From Pseudomonas sp. CFII64 (lineage in GTDB: Bacteria; Pseudomonadota; Gammaproteobacteria; Pseudomonadales; Pseudomonadaceae), in contig NZ_ATLO01000006.1 in assembly GCF_000416235.1 (NCBI RefSeq), positions 1-34,642 on the forward strand: a stretch of 34,642 nt of DNA, read 5' to 3'. Made by a program: the position numbers and the translations under genes. The notes below the pieces were generated by a model, which saw only the letters and a list, made by a program, of their open reading frames with translations, was not told the origin of the DNA and did no database searches. Below, piece after piece: positions 8,707 to 16,568 of this stretch (position 1 is the first letter of the stretch; every line of letters starts with the position of its first letter).

Positions 8707-10350
8707 TCATACTGCTGCGCTGCGATGTTTGATCTCGTGATGCAAGATCCGATCGTTCTCTGAGTAGTCGACCGGACAGTCGATCAGGTGCACGCCTGGT
8801 GTTTCCAGGCAGCGTTGCACCAATGGCGCGAACTCGGCGGCACTGCTCACCCTGTGACCGAAAGCGCCGTAGCTTTGTGCGTACAGAACAAAATCTGGAT
8901 TGCCGTAATCCAGCCCGAAATCTTCGAATCCCATCTGCGCCTGCTTCCAGCGAATCATCCCGTAACCGTCATCTCTTAAAACGATGACCACCAGGTTCAT
9001 CTTCAAGCGCACAGCCGTTTCAAGTTCCTGGCTGTTCATCATGAAACCGCCGTCGCCACATACCGCTACGATTGGAACCTTCGGATGAACCAAGCGGGCC
9101 GCCATCGCTGAAGGAAAACCGGCGCCCATTGTCGCCAACGCGTTATCCAGCAACACAGTGTTAGGCAGGTGCGCTTTGTAGTTACGTGCAAACCATATTT
9201 TGTAGATGCCGTTGTCCAAAGCGACGATGCCTTCAGACGGCAACACTTGACGCAAATCAGCGACCAGGCGCTGGGGATACACCGGGAAACGATCATCCGT
9301 GGAGCCTTCGGCTATATGCGCCTCGTTGGCTTCACGGATGGCCAATATCCGTTCGAAGTCCCAGGTCGGCTGAGGTTTGATTTCTTCGCTGATGTGCCAG
9401 ATCGCATTAGCGATATCGCCCACGACCTCGATTTGAGGGAAATAAACGGGGTCCACCTCAGCAGATCGGAAGCTGATATGGATCACCTCAGTACCGCCCC
9501 GCACCATGAAAAAAGGCGGCTTTTCGATGACGTCATGGCCGATGTTGATAATGAGGTCAGCAGACTCAAGCGCACGGTGAACGAAATCATTGACGGATAA
9601 CGCAGCATTGCCCAAAAACCGGGGATGGCGTTCGTCGACCACACCTTTGCCCAACTGCGTGGTCACGAACGGGATGCCGGTTTTTTCAATGAGCTGGAGC
9701 AGTACCCTGGCGGTCATTTTCCGGTTGGCGCCCGCGCCAATCACCAGTATCGGGCTGTGCGCATGTTCGATCCTGGAAACGGCGGCGCGTATTGCCTTGC
9801 GCTCCGCCACCGGACGACGGCTGAGGCTCGGTGCAATGGGCGTACTGTCGGTGTGCTCGGCGGCTATGTCCTCAGGCAATTCGAGATGTACTGCCCCAGG
9901 CTTCTCCTCTTCAGCCAAGCGAATGGATTCGCGGATACGCGACGGGATGTTGTCGGCGGATGCCAGTTGATGGGTGTACTTGGTCAAGGGTGCCATCATT
10001 GCGCAGACATCGAGGATCTGAAAGCGGCCTTGCTTGGACTTCTTGATGGGCTTCTGACCAGTGAGCATCAGCATCGGCATGCCTCCAAGATAAGCGTATG
10101 CGCCCGCCGTCACCAGGTTGGTCGCACCAGGCCCCAAGGTAGAAAGGCAGATCCCGGTCTTGCCCGTCAGGCGGCCATAGGTGGCAGCCATGAAGCCGGC
10201 TGGCTGTTCGTGTCGAGTGAGGATCAACTTGATCGTTTGAGACCGGGAAATCGAATCCAGAAGATCCAGGTTTTCTTCACCGGGAATACCGAAAATATAA
10301 TCAACACCCTCGTTTTCCAGGCAGCGCACAACCAGCTCGGCAGCTTTCAT
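8707..10350 (-). CDS. Acetolactate-synthase-like thiamine-diphosphate enzyme
   Basis: This 547-residue ThDP enzyme has the three-domain AHAS/POX layout. The N-terminal Pyr domain carries the catalytic Glu48 (TRHEQPAG), the middle domain contains GAGANR, and the PP domain carries GDGG at 432-435 with the N of KMNLVV as the metal site. The retained Glu48 argues against glyoxylate carboligase, which has Val there. Length and motifs fit acetolactate synthase large subunits of the catabolic type. No small regulatory subunit gene is adjacent. It probably carboligates or decarboxylates a 2-oxoacid made by the preceding genes. It starts 124 bases after the hydratase gene in the same direction. Actual donor and acceptor are unknown. 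Confidence 0.85.
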   Translation of the reverse strand: MKAAELVVRCLENEGVDYIFGIPGEENLDLLDSISRSQTIKLILTRHEQPAGFMAATYGRLTGKTGICLSTLGPGATNLVTAGAYAYLGGMPMLMLTGQKPIKKSKQGRFQILDVCAMMAPLTKYTHQLASADNIPSRIRESIRLAEEEKPGAVHLELPEDIAAEHTDSTPIAPSLSRRPVAERKAIRAAVSRIEHAHSPILVIGAGANRKMTARVLLQLIEKTGIPFVTTQLGKGVVDERHPRFLGNAALSVNDFVHRALESADLIINIGHDVIEKPPFFMVRGGTEVIHISFRSAEVDPVYFPQIEVVGDIANAIWHISEEIKPQPTWDFERILAIREANEAHIAEGSTDDRFPVYPQRLVADLRQVLPSEGIVALDNGIYKIWFARNYKAHLPNTVLLDNALATMGAGFPSAMAARLVHPKVPIVAVCGDGGFMMNSQELETAVRLKMNLVVIVLRDDGYGMIRWKQAQMGFEDFGLDYGNPDFVLYAQSYGAFGHRVSSAAEFAPLVQRCLETPGVHLIDCPVDYSENDRILHHEIKHRSAAV

Positions 10351-10474
10351 TTTTCTACGCTCTCATCTACTCATTAAATCGATGTGGGCCACAGCGTGTG
10401 AACCCACGACTCTGTTGTCCGGGAATTGCAGGCCGAACTTGAGAGGCATCCTTATTTCAGAACGGATGCGAACT

Positions 10475-11260
10475 TCAAATAGAGAATGTCAGCGTCTTTC
10501 CGAAATAAGTGACGGACAAGACATGACCCTTTCCTTGAATATCGAAAGGCGCACACATGGCTCCCGTCGAGACAATATCGCCCGCCCGCAACGTTTCGCC
10601 CCGCTCGGCCGCATGCGCATAAAGCGCTGCGAGTGACGCCAACGGATCGGTCGCGGCGTCGCCGAACAGACCTTTCGCTTTGGGTTCGCCATTCAGGTGC
10701 ACAACCGTCGTCTCGGCGAGTTCACGCAGCGCAGCCAGATCAAGACCCTCACCTATCGACTTGCCTACGACGAGCGCTTCAAAGCCTACGTTGTCGGCAG
10801 CGAAGCTCGGCCAACCGACCACCTTTCGATCGACAAATCGAGAGCGCACCACCTCAAACGTCACACAGGTGGTGCGGATATCTTCGGCGTCGACCTGCCT
10901 ATTTGCCAACGGTGGCAGGTCGCGATCCAGCACGAACGCTATCTCGCATTCGATGGTCACCGGAGAGTCTGCGGGCAGGTTCAGGTGAACGCCGCTCGCG
11001 TGAACACGCGATCGTTGCAATTGGCCAATCAGCGGCCGCGTCAGGCCTCCCGAGCGCATCGCGGCGGGGCTTCCAACACCCAGCTTCCAGCCGACGCGCT
11101 TGCCCCCAGCCAATTTGAAAAACGCGTCTTGGGCGTCATAACCATGCTCAAGCGTCTCAGGTTTTACACCCAAAGGCAGAGCACTCATCAATGCGCCGCT
11201 GATCCAGGCTTTTGCCAGGACGGATGCAGTGGCGGCAGGATCAAAAAAAATGGTTTCCAT
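10475..11260 (-). CDS. MhpD-family 2-oxo acid hydratase / decarboxylase
   Basis: This 261-residue protein resembles 2-keto-4-pentenoate hydratase (MhpD) and 4-oxalocrotonate decarboxylase. It has GWKLGVGSPAAM, the metal-binding ECEIAFVL segment and a C-terminal GDIVSTGAMCAPF. The family acts on enolisable 2-oxo acids with Mg2+ or Mn2+, adding or removing water or removing CO2. CGGAG six bases ahead supports the ATG at 11260. The gene begins 15 bases after the decarboxylating dehydrogenase gene, so it is firmly in the operon. No ring-cleavage genes are present, so a classical aromatic meta-cleavage role is unlikely. It more probably handles the 2-oxo-3-deoxy acid produced by the dehydratase. 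Confidence 0.8.
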   Translation of the reverse strand: METIFFDPAATASVLAKAWISGALMSALPLGVKPETLEHGYDAQDAFFKLAGGKRVGWKLGVGSPAAMRSGGLTRPLIGQLQRSRVHASGVHLNLPADSPVTIECEIAFVLDRDLPPLANRQVDAEDIRTTCVTFEVVRSRFVDRKVVGWPSFAADNVGFEALVVGKSIGEGLDLAALRELAETTVVHLNGEPKAKGLFGDAATDPLASLAALYAHAAERGETLRAGDIVSTGAMCAPFDIQGKGHVLSVTYFGKTLTFSI

Positions 11261-11275
11261 GTTCAGCTCCGGGTT

Positions 11276-12310
11276 TTAAGTGCGAAGTCGTGCACAAACA
11301 GCGTCAGCGAATTCAAGGGTTGATGCCTGGCCTTTCAGGTCGCGTGTTTGAACACCGTCGATGTTCAGCGTCTGGTCGATCGCGACACGCAGGCGTTCGG
11401 CCTCCTCAACCAGATTGACATGCGCCAGCATCATCGCCGCCGCGAGCATGAGCGAAATCGGGTTCGCTACACCTTTACCTGCAATGTCGGGAGCAGAGCC
11501 GTGCACGGCCTCGAAAATGGCAGCGTCGTTCCCGAAATTTGAACCCGGGGCCATGCCCAGGCCTCCGACCAACCCGGCCAATTGGTCAGACAGAATGTCG
11601 CCAAACAGATTCGTGCAAAGAAGCATGTCGAAACGCCAAGGATTGAGCACCAATTGCATGGCGCAGGCATCGACGATCATGTCGTCCATCTCGACACGGC
11701 CTTCGTACTCCTTTGCTACATCACGAGCGGCTTCAAGGAACAATCCTGTAAGGGCCTTGAGGATGTTGGCTTTATGGACAACCGTGATTTTCTTGCGACC
11801 ATTTTTGATCGCGTATTCAAACGCAAACCGCGCGATCCGTTCGCTGCCCTCCCGGGTATTCATACCACTGGAAACTGCAACCGCTCTCGGGTCATTGCCT
11901 ACCTGTATGTAGTACTCGTTCGCGACGTAAAAACCGGCGAGGTTTTCCCGGATAAGAACCAGATCGATGTCTTCATAACGGCCCGGAACGAGGCTCTTGG
12001 CTGGCCGGACATTGCCGAACAATTCGAAAGCCTCGCGAAGCCGGACGTTCGATGACCGAAATCCTTCACCTACAGGGGTCGTCAGTGGCCCTTTGAGCGC
12101 CAGCTTACGTTGACGAATGCTCTCAATGGTTACGGCTGGCAAGGGATCCCCGAGTGCCTTAACCCCGGCCATTCCCGCAGGCTGAATATCCCACTCAAAC
12201 GGACTGCCCAGTGCGTCGAGGACTCGGACGGTGGCCTCCACCACCTCTGGCCCGATACCGTCACCAGGAATCAGCGTTGCCGGAATCTTTTCTATACATG
12301 ATGAGTTCAC
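11276..12310 (-). CDS. NAD-dependent isocitrate/isopropylmalate/tartrate-type dehydrogenase
   Basis: This 344-residue beta-decarboxylating dehydrogenase starts at GTG 12310 behind AGGGA. Visible signatures are LIPGDGIGPEV near the start, FGNVRPAKSL, IRENLAGFY, KITVVHKANILK (catalytic Lys region), the metal-binding segment LLCTNLFGDILSD, and FEAVHGSAPDIAGKGVANP near the cofactor site. It is closest in style to NAD isocitrate dehydrogenase (IDH3-like). However, NLAGFY in place of the usual NTEGLY, and NEYYI after it, suggest a changed substrate pocket. It would oxidise a 2-hydroxy acid and lose the beta-carboxylate. Tartrate or an isocitrate analogue are candidates. It is spaced 27 bases after the beta-hydroxyacid dehydrogenase gene. 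Confidence 0.82.
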   Translation of the reverse strand: MNSSCIEKIPATLIPGDGIGPEVVEATVRVLDALGSPFEWDIQPAGMAGVKALGDPLPAVTIESIRQRKLALKGPLTTPVGEGFRSSNVRLREAFELFGNVRPAKSLVPGRYEDIDLVLIRENLAGFYVANEYYIQVGNDPRAVAVSSGMNTREGSERIARFAFEYAIKNGRKKITVVHKANILKALTGLFLEAARDVAKEYEGRVEMDDMIVDACAMQLVLNPWRFDMLLCTNLFGDILSDQLAGLVGGLGMAPGSNFGNDAAIFEAVHGSAPDIAGKGVANPISLMLAAAMMLAHVNLVEEAERLRVAIDQTLNIDGVQTRDLKGQASTLEFADAVCARLRT

Positions 12311-12337
12311 AATGAATTCCCTGATTGCTGTGTCGAC

Positions 12338-13258
12338 TTATGAAAAATGCCCTGCAGCCATCGGCTGCGGCTGAGGCCGGGCCCGGAACGTCACATCCAG
12401 CAGCCGCTCATATACTTTGATCATCGCGCCTTTATCGCCATCGCCATGACCTTGCAGCAACGCCAACTGGTACGTTGTCGTCGAGGCCGCCAGCACTGGA
12501 AGCGGGATGCCGAGCTTCGCGCTCAGTTGTGCCCCACTGACCAGGTCTTTGTAGGCGTGTTTCAGGGGATAGCCGTTGCTGAAATCGTTGTTGAGAATAT
12601 GCGGCAAGAAGAATTCAGAGGCGTAACTGCGCCCTGTTCCACTGTTGACTATCGACGCGACTTTTCCGGCATCGAGGCCCAGCTTGACCGACATCGGTAA
12701 AATTTCGGCAATCGCAGCGCAGTTGATATCGAAGAGCAGTTGGTTGATTAGCTTCGCCAGCTGCCCCGTGCCTGCGCCGCCCATGTACAAGATGTTTGAA
12801 GCCATTGCTCTCAGATAGATGGCAACTTCCTCAAACACATCTTCACTCCCGCCACACATTGCCGTGAGCGTGCCGTCTACCGCTCGGGCTTGCATACCTG
12901 AAACGGGTGCGTCAATGAAGCGGATATGCCTTGCGGCCAATCTTTGTTCTATCTCGGTGGTCTGGGTGTAACCGATGGTGCTGGTGTCCACGACGGTGCT
13001 CCCGGGGCGCATCCATTGGGCGATACCGTCAGCGCCAAATAAGAAGCTTTGCACAACCTCGTCGTTGGGCAGTGACAGGAACACCAGATCACTGTCTGCC
13101 AGGGCGCGCAGATCGTCGGTCGGTATTGCTCCCAGCGCTTCAAGCTCGGGATAGGCTCGGCCACTCGCCGTGTGCACCATCAGTTCCGGGCACACAGCCA
13201 GCAGGTTGATCGCCATGGGACGCCCCATCTGCCCCAAGCCAACAAACGCAGTTCTCAT
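12338..13258 (-). CDS. Beta-hydroxyacid dehydrogenase (3-hydroxyisobutyrate / tartronate-semialdehyde reductase family)
   Basis: 306 residues are counted from the ATG at 13258, which is preceded by GGGGAAA and opens directly on the Rossmann motif FVGLGQMGRPMA. A farther ATG at 13282 forms an ATGA overlap with the dehydratase stop but lacks a ribosome site and adds eight residues before the motif. Family elements are DAPVSG at 116-121, GAGTGQLAKLINQ with catalytic Lys169, and a helical C-terminal domain. Members interconvert a 3-hydroxy acid and its semialdehyde with NAD(P). In this operon it may reduce or oxidise a semialdehyde made by a neighbour. Confidence 0.82.
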   Translation of the reverse strand: MRTAFVGLGQMGRPMAINLLAVCPELMVHTASGRAYPELEALGAIPTDDLRALADSDLVFLSLPNDEVVQSFLFGADGIAQWMRPGSTVVDTSTIGYTQTTEIEQRLAARHIRFIDAPVSGMQARAVDGTLTAMCGGSEDVFEEVAIYLRAMASNILYMGGAGTGQLAKLINQLLFDINCAAIAEILPMSVKLGLDAGKVASIVNSGTGRSYASEFFLPHILNNDFSNGYPLKHAYKDLVSGAQLSAKLGIPLPVLAASTTTYQLALLQGHGDGDKGAMIKVYERLLDVTFRARPQPQPMAAGHFS

Positions 13259-13278
13259 ATCAAGTTTTCCCCGGTCAA

Positions 13279-15042
13279 TCATTTGCGTGGAACAGAGCCG
13301 GTGATGCTCGTGGCCTGCAAGAAATCGAAATCCACGCCTTTATCAGTCTGCGTGACCGTTTGCAGAAAGAGTTTGAGGTACCCCCGGTCGCCTGTTGGCG
13401 CTTCTATGGGATGGTTCTGGGCGCGCCTCATCAGCTCTTCGTCTGAGATCAGTACCGAGATTTCACGATTTGAAAGGCTGAGGCGAATGCGGTCACCGCT
13501 CTGCACATAAGCGAGGGGGCCACCCACTGCTGCTTCTGGCGTAACGTGCAGCACAATCGTGCCGAATGCCGTGCCGCTCATGCGCCCATCGGATATTCGG
13601 ATAATGTCTTTCACGCCAGCTCTCGCCAGCTTCTGAGGAATGGGGATGTAGCCCGCTTCAGGCATGCCTGGGCCGCCCTTCGGCCCGATATTCTTGAGCA
13701 CCAGAACATCTTCGGGATTGACGTCCAGATCGTCGCTGTCGATTCGAGCAGCAAGGTCTTCCATGTTCTCGAACACAACGGCGCGACCTTCGTGCTCCAT
13801 CAGTCGAGGGTCAGCCGCCGATTGCTTGATGATCGCACCACCCGGGGCCAGATTGCCGCGCAGAACCGCGATGCCTCCCTGCGGATAAATGGGTTGGGTG
13901 AACGGTCTCACCACAGACTGAGCGAATGCGGGCTCACCTCGTTCGATTTCCTCGCCCAAGGTTCTACCGGTCACGGTCAGTGCGTCGAGATTCAGTAGAG
14001 GCTTCAACTCACGTAGCAGCGTGGTCATGCCCCCTGCGTGGTGAAAGTCTTCCATGTACTGCGTACCGGAAGGTTTGAGGTCGAGCAGCACCGGAGTTTC
14101 GCGGCTCATCTGATCCAGGGCTGCGAGGTCGACTTCCAGGCCCATCCGACCAGCGATAGCAGTCAGGTGAACGATCCCGTTGGTGGAGCCGCCGATGGCG
14201 AGCAACACGCGCATGGCATTTTCGAAAGCTGCCGGCGTGAGAATTTTGTCGATCGTGCGACCTTCGCGTGCCATCTCGACGATACAGGTGCCTGTTTCCT
14301 CTGCGATCCGTATGCGATCGGAGGTAACTGCAGGCGGCGATGCGCAACCTGGGACGGTCATCCCCAAGGCTTCGGCAATACACGCCATAGTGCTGGCGGT
14401 TCCCATCACGGAGCAGGTGCCTACGCTTGCAACCAGTCGACTGTTCACATCGCTGATTTCGACATCATCCACCTCCCCCGCACGAAATTTACCCCAGTAA
14501 CGACGGCAGTCCGTACAAGCGCCCACCCTCTCCCCGCGATGACTTCCGGTGAGCATCGATCCGGTAATCAGCTGTATGGCAGGGATTCCTGCCGACGCAG
14601 CGCCCATGAGCTGCGCAGGGACGGTTTTGTCGCAACCGCCGATCAACACCACGGCATCCATGGGCTGTGCGCGGAGCATTTCCTCGGTGTCCATCGACAT
14701 CAGGTTGCGCAGATACATGGAGGTTGGCGCTGAAAAACTTTCGCCAATGGAGATCGTTGGAAACTCCATCGGCAGCCCCCCAGCGAGCTGAATGCCCCGC
14801 TTCAGGGCTTCGATCAATTGCGGCATGTTGCCGTGGCAGGGATTGTAAGCACTGCCGGTTGAAGTAATGCCAATCACCGGTCTTTCAAGCGCTCGATCGG
14901 TATAACCGGAACCTTTTATGAAGGCTTTTCGCAAGAAAAGAGAAAACCCTTTGTCACCGTAGCTGGTAAGGCCGCGACGCAGGCCAGCGGCGTTCCGCTT
15001 TTCATCTGAGGGTCGGGCAGGCAGGTCTTTGTCGACGGGCAT
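13279..15042 (-). CDS. IlvD/Edd-family dehydratase, sugar-acid or hydroxyacid type
   Basis: This 587-residue Fe-S dehydratase is likely the first gene of the minus-strand operon. The expected cluster ligands are visible as Cys69 (YNPCHGN), Cys137 (GGCDKTVPA) and Cys210 (GTCSVMGTAST). The C-terminal half includes GMPEAG and ISDGRMSGTAFG, which form the substrate/Mg region. The family removes water from 2,3-dihydroxy acids to give 2-oxo-3-deoxy acids. The sequence looks like the L-arabinonate/unassigned dehydratase branch more than biosynthetic IlvD, because the N-terminal region differs and no ilv genes are linked. The stop overlaps the alternative ATG of the next gene. Confidence 0.85.
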   Translation of the reverse strand: MPVDKDLPARPSDEKRNAAGLRRGLTSYGDKGFSLFLRKAFIKGSGYTDRALERPVIGITSTGSAYNPCHGNMPQLIEALKRGIQLAGGLPMEFPTISIGESFSAPTSMYLRNLMSMDTEEMLRAQPMDAVVLIGGCDKTVPAQLMGAASAGIPAIQLITGSMLTGSHRGERVGACTDCRRYWGKFRAGEVDDVEISDVNSRLVASVGTCSVMGTASTMACIAEALGMTVPGCASPPAVTSDRIRIAEETGTCIVEMAREGRTIDKILTPAAFENAMRVLLAIGGSTNGIVHLTAIAGRMGLEVDLAALDQMSRETPVLLDLKPSGTQYMEDFHHAGGMTTLLRELKPLLNLDALTVTGRTLGEEIERGEPAFAQSVVRPFTQPIYPQGGIAVLRGNLAPGGAIIKQSAADPRLMEHEGRAVVFENMEDLAARIDSDDLDVNPEDVLVLKNIGPKGGPGMPEAGYIPIPQKLARAGVKDIIRISDGRMSGTAFGTIVLHVTPEAAVGGPLAYVQSGDRIRLSLSNREISVLISDEELMRRAQNHPIEAPTGDRGYLKLFLQTVTQTDKGVDFDFLQATSITGSVPRK

Positions 15043-15110
15043 GGCAGTTATTCCGGGCTTTTTGATGTTGTGCTTCCATACTAAGAACGCCCGTCACTTA
15101 TGTGAAATAT

Positions 15111-15145
15111 ATTGTTATGATGATTCTAATCACAAATTGTTATGA
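15111..15145 (+). promoter_or_regulatory. Direct repeat ATTGTTATGA in the divergent lysR/dehydratase promoter
   Basis: The 10-base sequence ATTGTTATGA occurs at 15111-15120 and again at 15136-15145, 25 bases apart, in the 130-base gap between the divergent dehydratase and lysR starts. The segment is AT-rich relative to its surroundings. Paired sites about two and a half turns apart fit binding by a LysR tetramer. This is likely the control region for the catabolic operon and for lysR autoregulation. Confidence 0.5.
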
Positions 15146-15172
15146 GTCGTTCTACCCCGAGGATTAGCGTCA

Positions 15173-16057
15173 ATGAATTTGAAAGCCCTCAAATGCTGTG
15201 TTGAGATCGCTCGCCAAGGTAGCTTCACCAAAGCTGCACAAAGCCTGCATATCGCACAGCCAGCGTTGAGCATGGCTGTCACGCGACTTGAGGAGGAGCT
15301 TGGCGTCATGCTTTTCAATCGCGCGGCTCGACAGATCACGGTCACCGCCGAGGGCCAGTGTTTTCTGAGACGGGTTGAAACGGCGATGCTTGAGCTGGAC
15401 ATGGCGCGCCAGGAGCTACGTGACATGGCTCAGTTGGTGACGGGAGAAATCAAGCTCGGGGTGCCGCCGATGTTTGGAATCAAACATGTGCCCGAGTTGC
15501 TGAGCAGTTTCCGCACTGCCTACCCGGGGATCACCATGACCGTCGTCGAAGGTAGCGCGGATGCCATTGGTCAGCGCCTGGAGAGTCGAGAGATCGACGT
15601 GGCACTGCTCGAATCGCGACGAATAGGCAGCACTTGGGATTCGGTCTTGCTCGGTAGCGATGAGATGGTCTTGTGCATGACCTCTAATCATCCGCTAGCC
15701 AGTGAGCCCTACCTGGAAGCTCGCCATCTGCAGGATGCTGAAATGGTTGTGTTCGACAAAACTTTTTTGCAGCGTCATCTTCTGGACACTTTTTGCCACG
15801 CAGCTGACGTTAAATATCGAATCGCCTTGCAGAGCAACTTCGTATCACTCGTGACGAAAGCGACTTATGACGGCATGGGCATATCGACGTTACTTCGCTC
15901 GGTGCAACAGAGTGAAGCGGGCATAGTCGGAATTCCATTTAAGCCTGCGCAGGTGATGACCTTCAAGCTGTGCTGGAGAGCAAACGAGTACCTGTCATTG
16001 GCCAACAAAAGGTTCGTCGAGTTCGCCCAAGCTGCTGGCTTTTTTGGCAAACCGTGA
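15173..16057 (+). CDS. LysR-family regulator of the adjacent catabolic operon
   Basis: This 294-residue LysR protein has its HTH at residues 1-60 (MNLKALKCCVEIARQGSFTKAAQSL onward, with AQPALSMAVTRLEEELG) and its effector domain from about residue 90. GAGGA at 15159-15163 supports the ATG. It is transcribed divergently from the dehydratase operon, and the intervening DNA has repeated sites. By LysR convention it would activate that operon in response to a pathway substrate or intermediate. The effector pocket cannot be assigned. Confidence 0.88.
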   Translation: MNLKALKCCVEIARQGSFTKAAQSLHIAQPALSMAVTRLEEELGVMLFNRAARQITVTAEGQCFLRRVETAMLELDMARQELRDMAQLVTGEIKLGVPPMFGIKHVPELLSSFRTAYPGITMTVVEGSADAIGQRLESREIDVALLESRRIGSTWDSVLLGSDEMVLCMTSNHPLASEPYLEARHLQDAEMVVFDKTFLQRHLLDTFCHAADVKYRIALQSNFVSLVTKATYDGMGISTLLRSVQQSEAGIVGIPFKPAQVMTFKLCWRANEYLSLANKRFVEFAQAAGFFGKP

Positions 16058-16170
16058 TGGGAGTCACCAGAATCCCGGCCGTGGTAGTTGATCGCCGATA
16101 CGTCGTTTACGGCGAAACTGATAAACGTCGCCCCTTGGAGCGTATTGAGGAGCATCGGAGAGCAGAAAAC

Positions 16171-16356
16171 CTATGGTGTGTAATCAGCGCCATGCTCGCA
16201 ACCTTGGGTGGTGTTTATTGCGAGGACTGCAATATCGCGACATTCAATGAATCGGAGAAGGGACGCAACGGGGTGGTGACATGGGAGGTTGACGCAGAAT
16301 ACGCCGAGCGTCACTGGCGCCTGTCCGAGCTATGGACCAGCATGACGGTGTCATGA
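16171..16356 (+). pseudogene. Truncated second copy of the SDR C-terminus
   Basis: Residues encoded here (LWCVISAMLATLGGVYCEDC onward to the TGA at 16354) align closely with the C-terminal 62 residues of the SDR encoded at 30166-31134. The shared features are GGVYCEDCNIA, SE-x-GR, and AER-W at matching positions. At DNA level 24 bases (16216-16239) are identical to 30994-31017. Similarity continues about 20 bases past both stops. The upstream 260 codons, including the Rossmann motif and active site, are missing, and the frame has no ribosome site. It is a dead fragment. Confidence 0.8.
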
Positions 16357-16568
16357 CTTGGCGATTCGTATAACAGACCGGTGTGCAATCCGGTCTCGCG
16401 CGCCGGCATCACCCAAACACTGCGAGTACGACTACCAGCCGACCTCAAGGCGGCGAGTGCTCCACATGATGGAAAAGGTTCAGGAAGATTAACCTTGTCC
16501 CCCTACAAAACCCTGAAAGCAACCTTTAAATGCCAGAATCCCCTTACTGGATTGCATTGGAGATCATC
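16357..16568. other. Intergenic, no gene seen
   Basis: These 212 bases lie between the SDR remnant and the ABC transporter. The first 20-30 bases still resemble the sequence downstream of the intact SDR at 31135. I see no convincing promoter or hairpin in the rest. Confidence 0.4.

Noticed and set aside
8510..8740. Plus-strand ORF of 76 codons
   Set aside because: No ribosome site, no recognisable motif, overlaps the end of the ThDP enzyme gene. Treated as non-coding.
8707..10350. Glyoxylate carboligase as identity for the ThDP enzyme
   Set aside because: The catalytic Glu48 is present, whereas glyoxylate carboligase has Val at this position.
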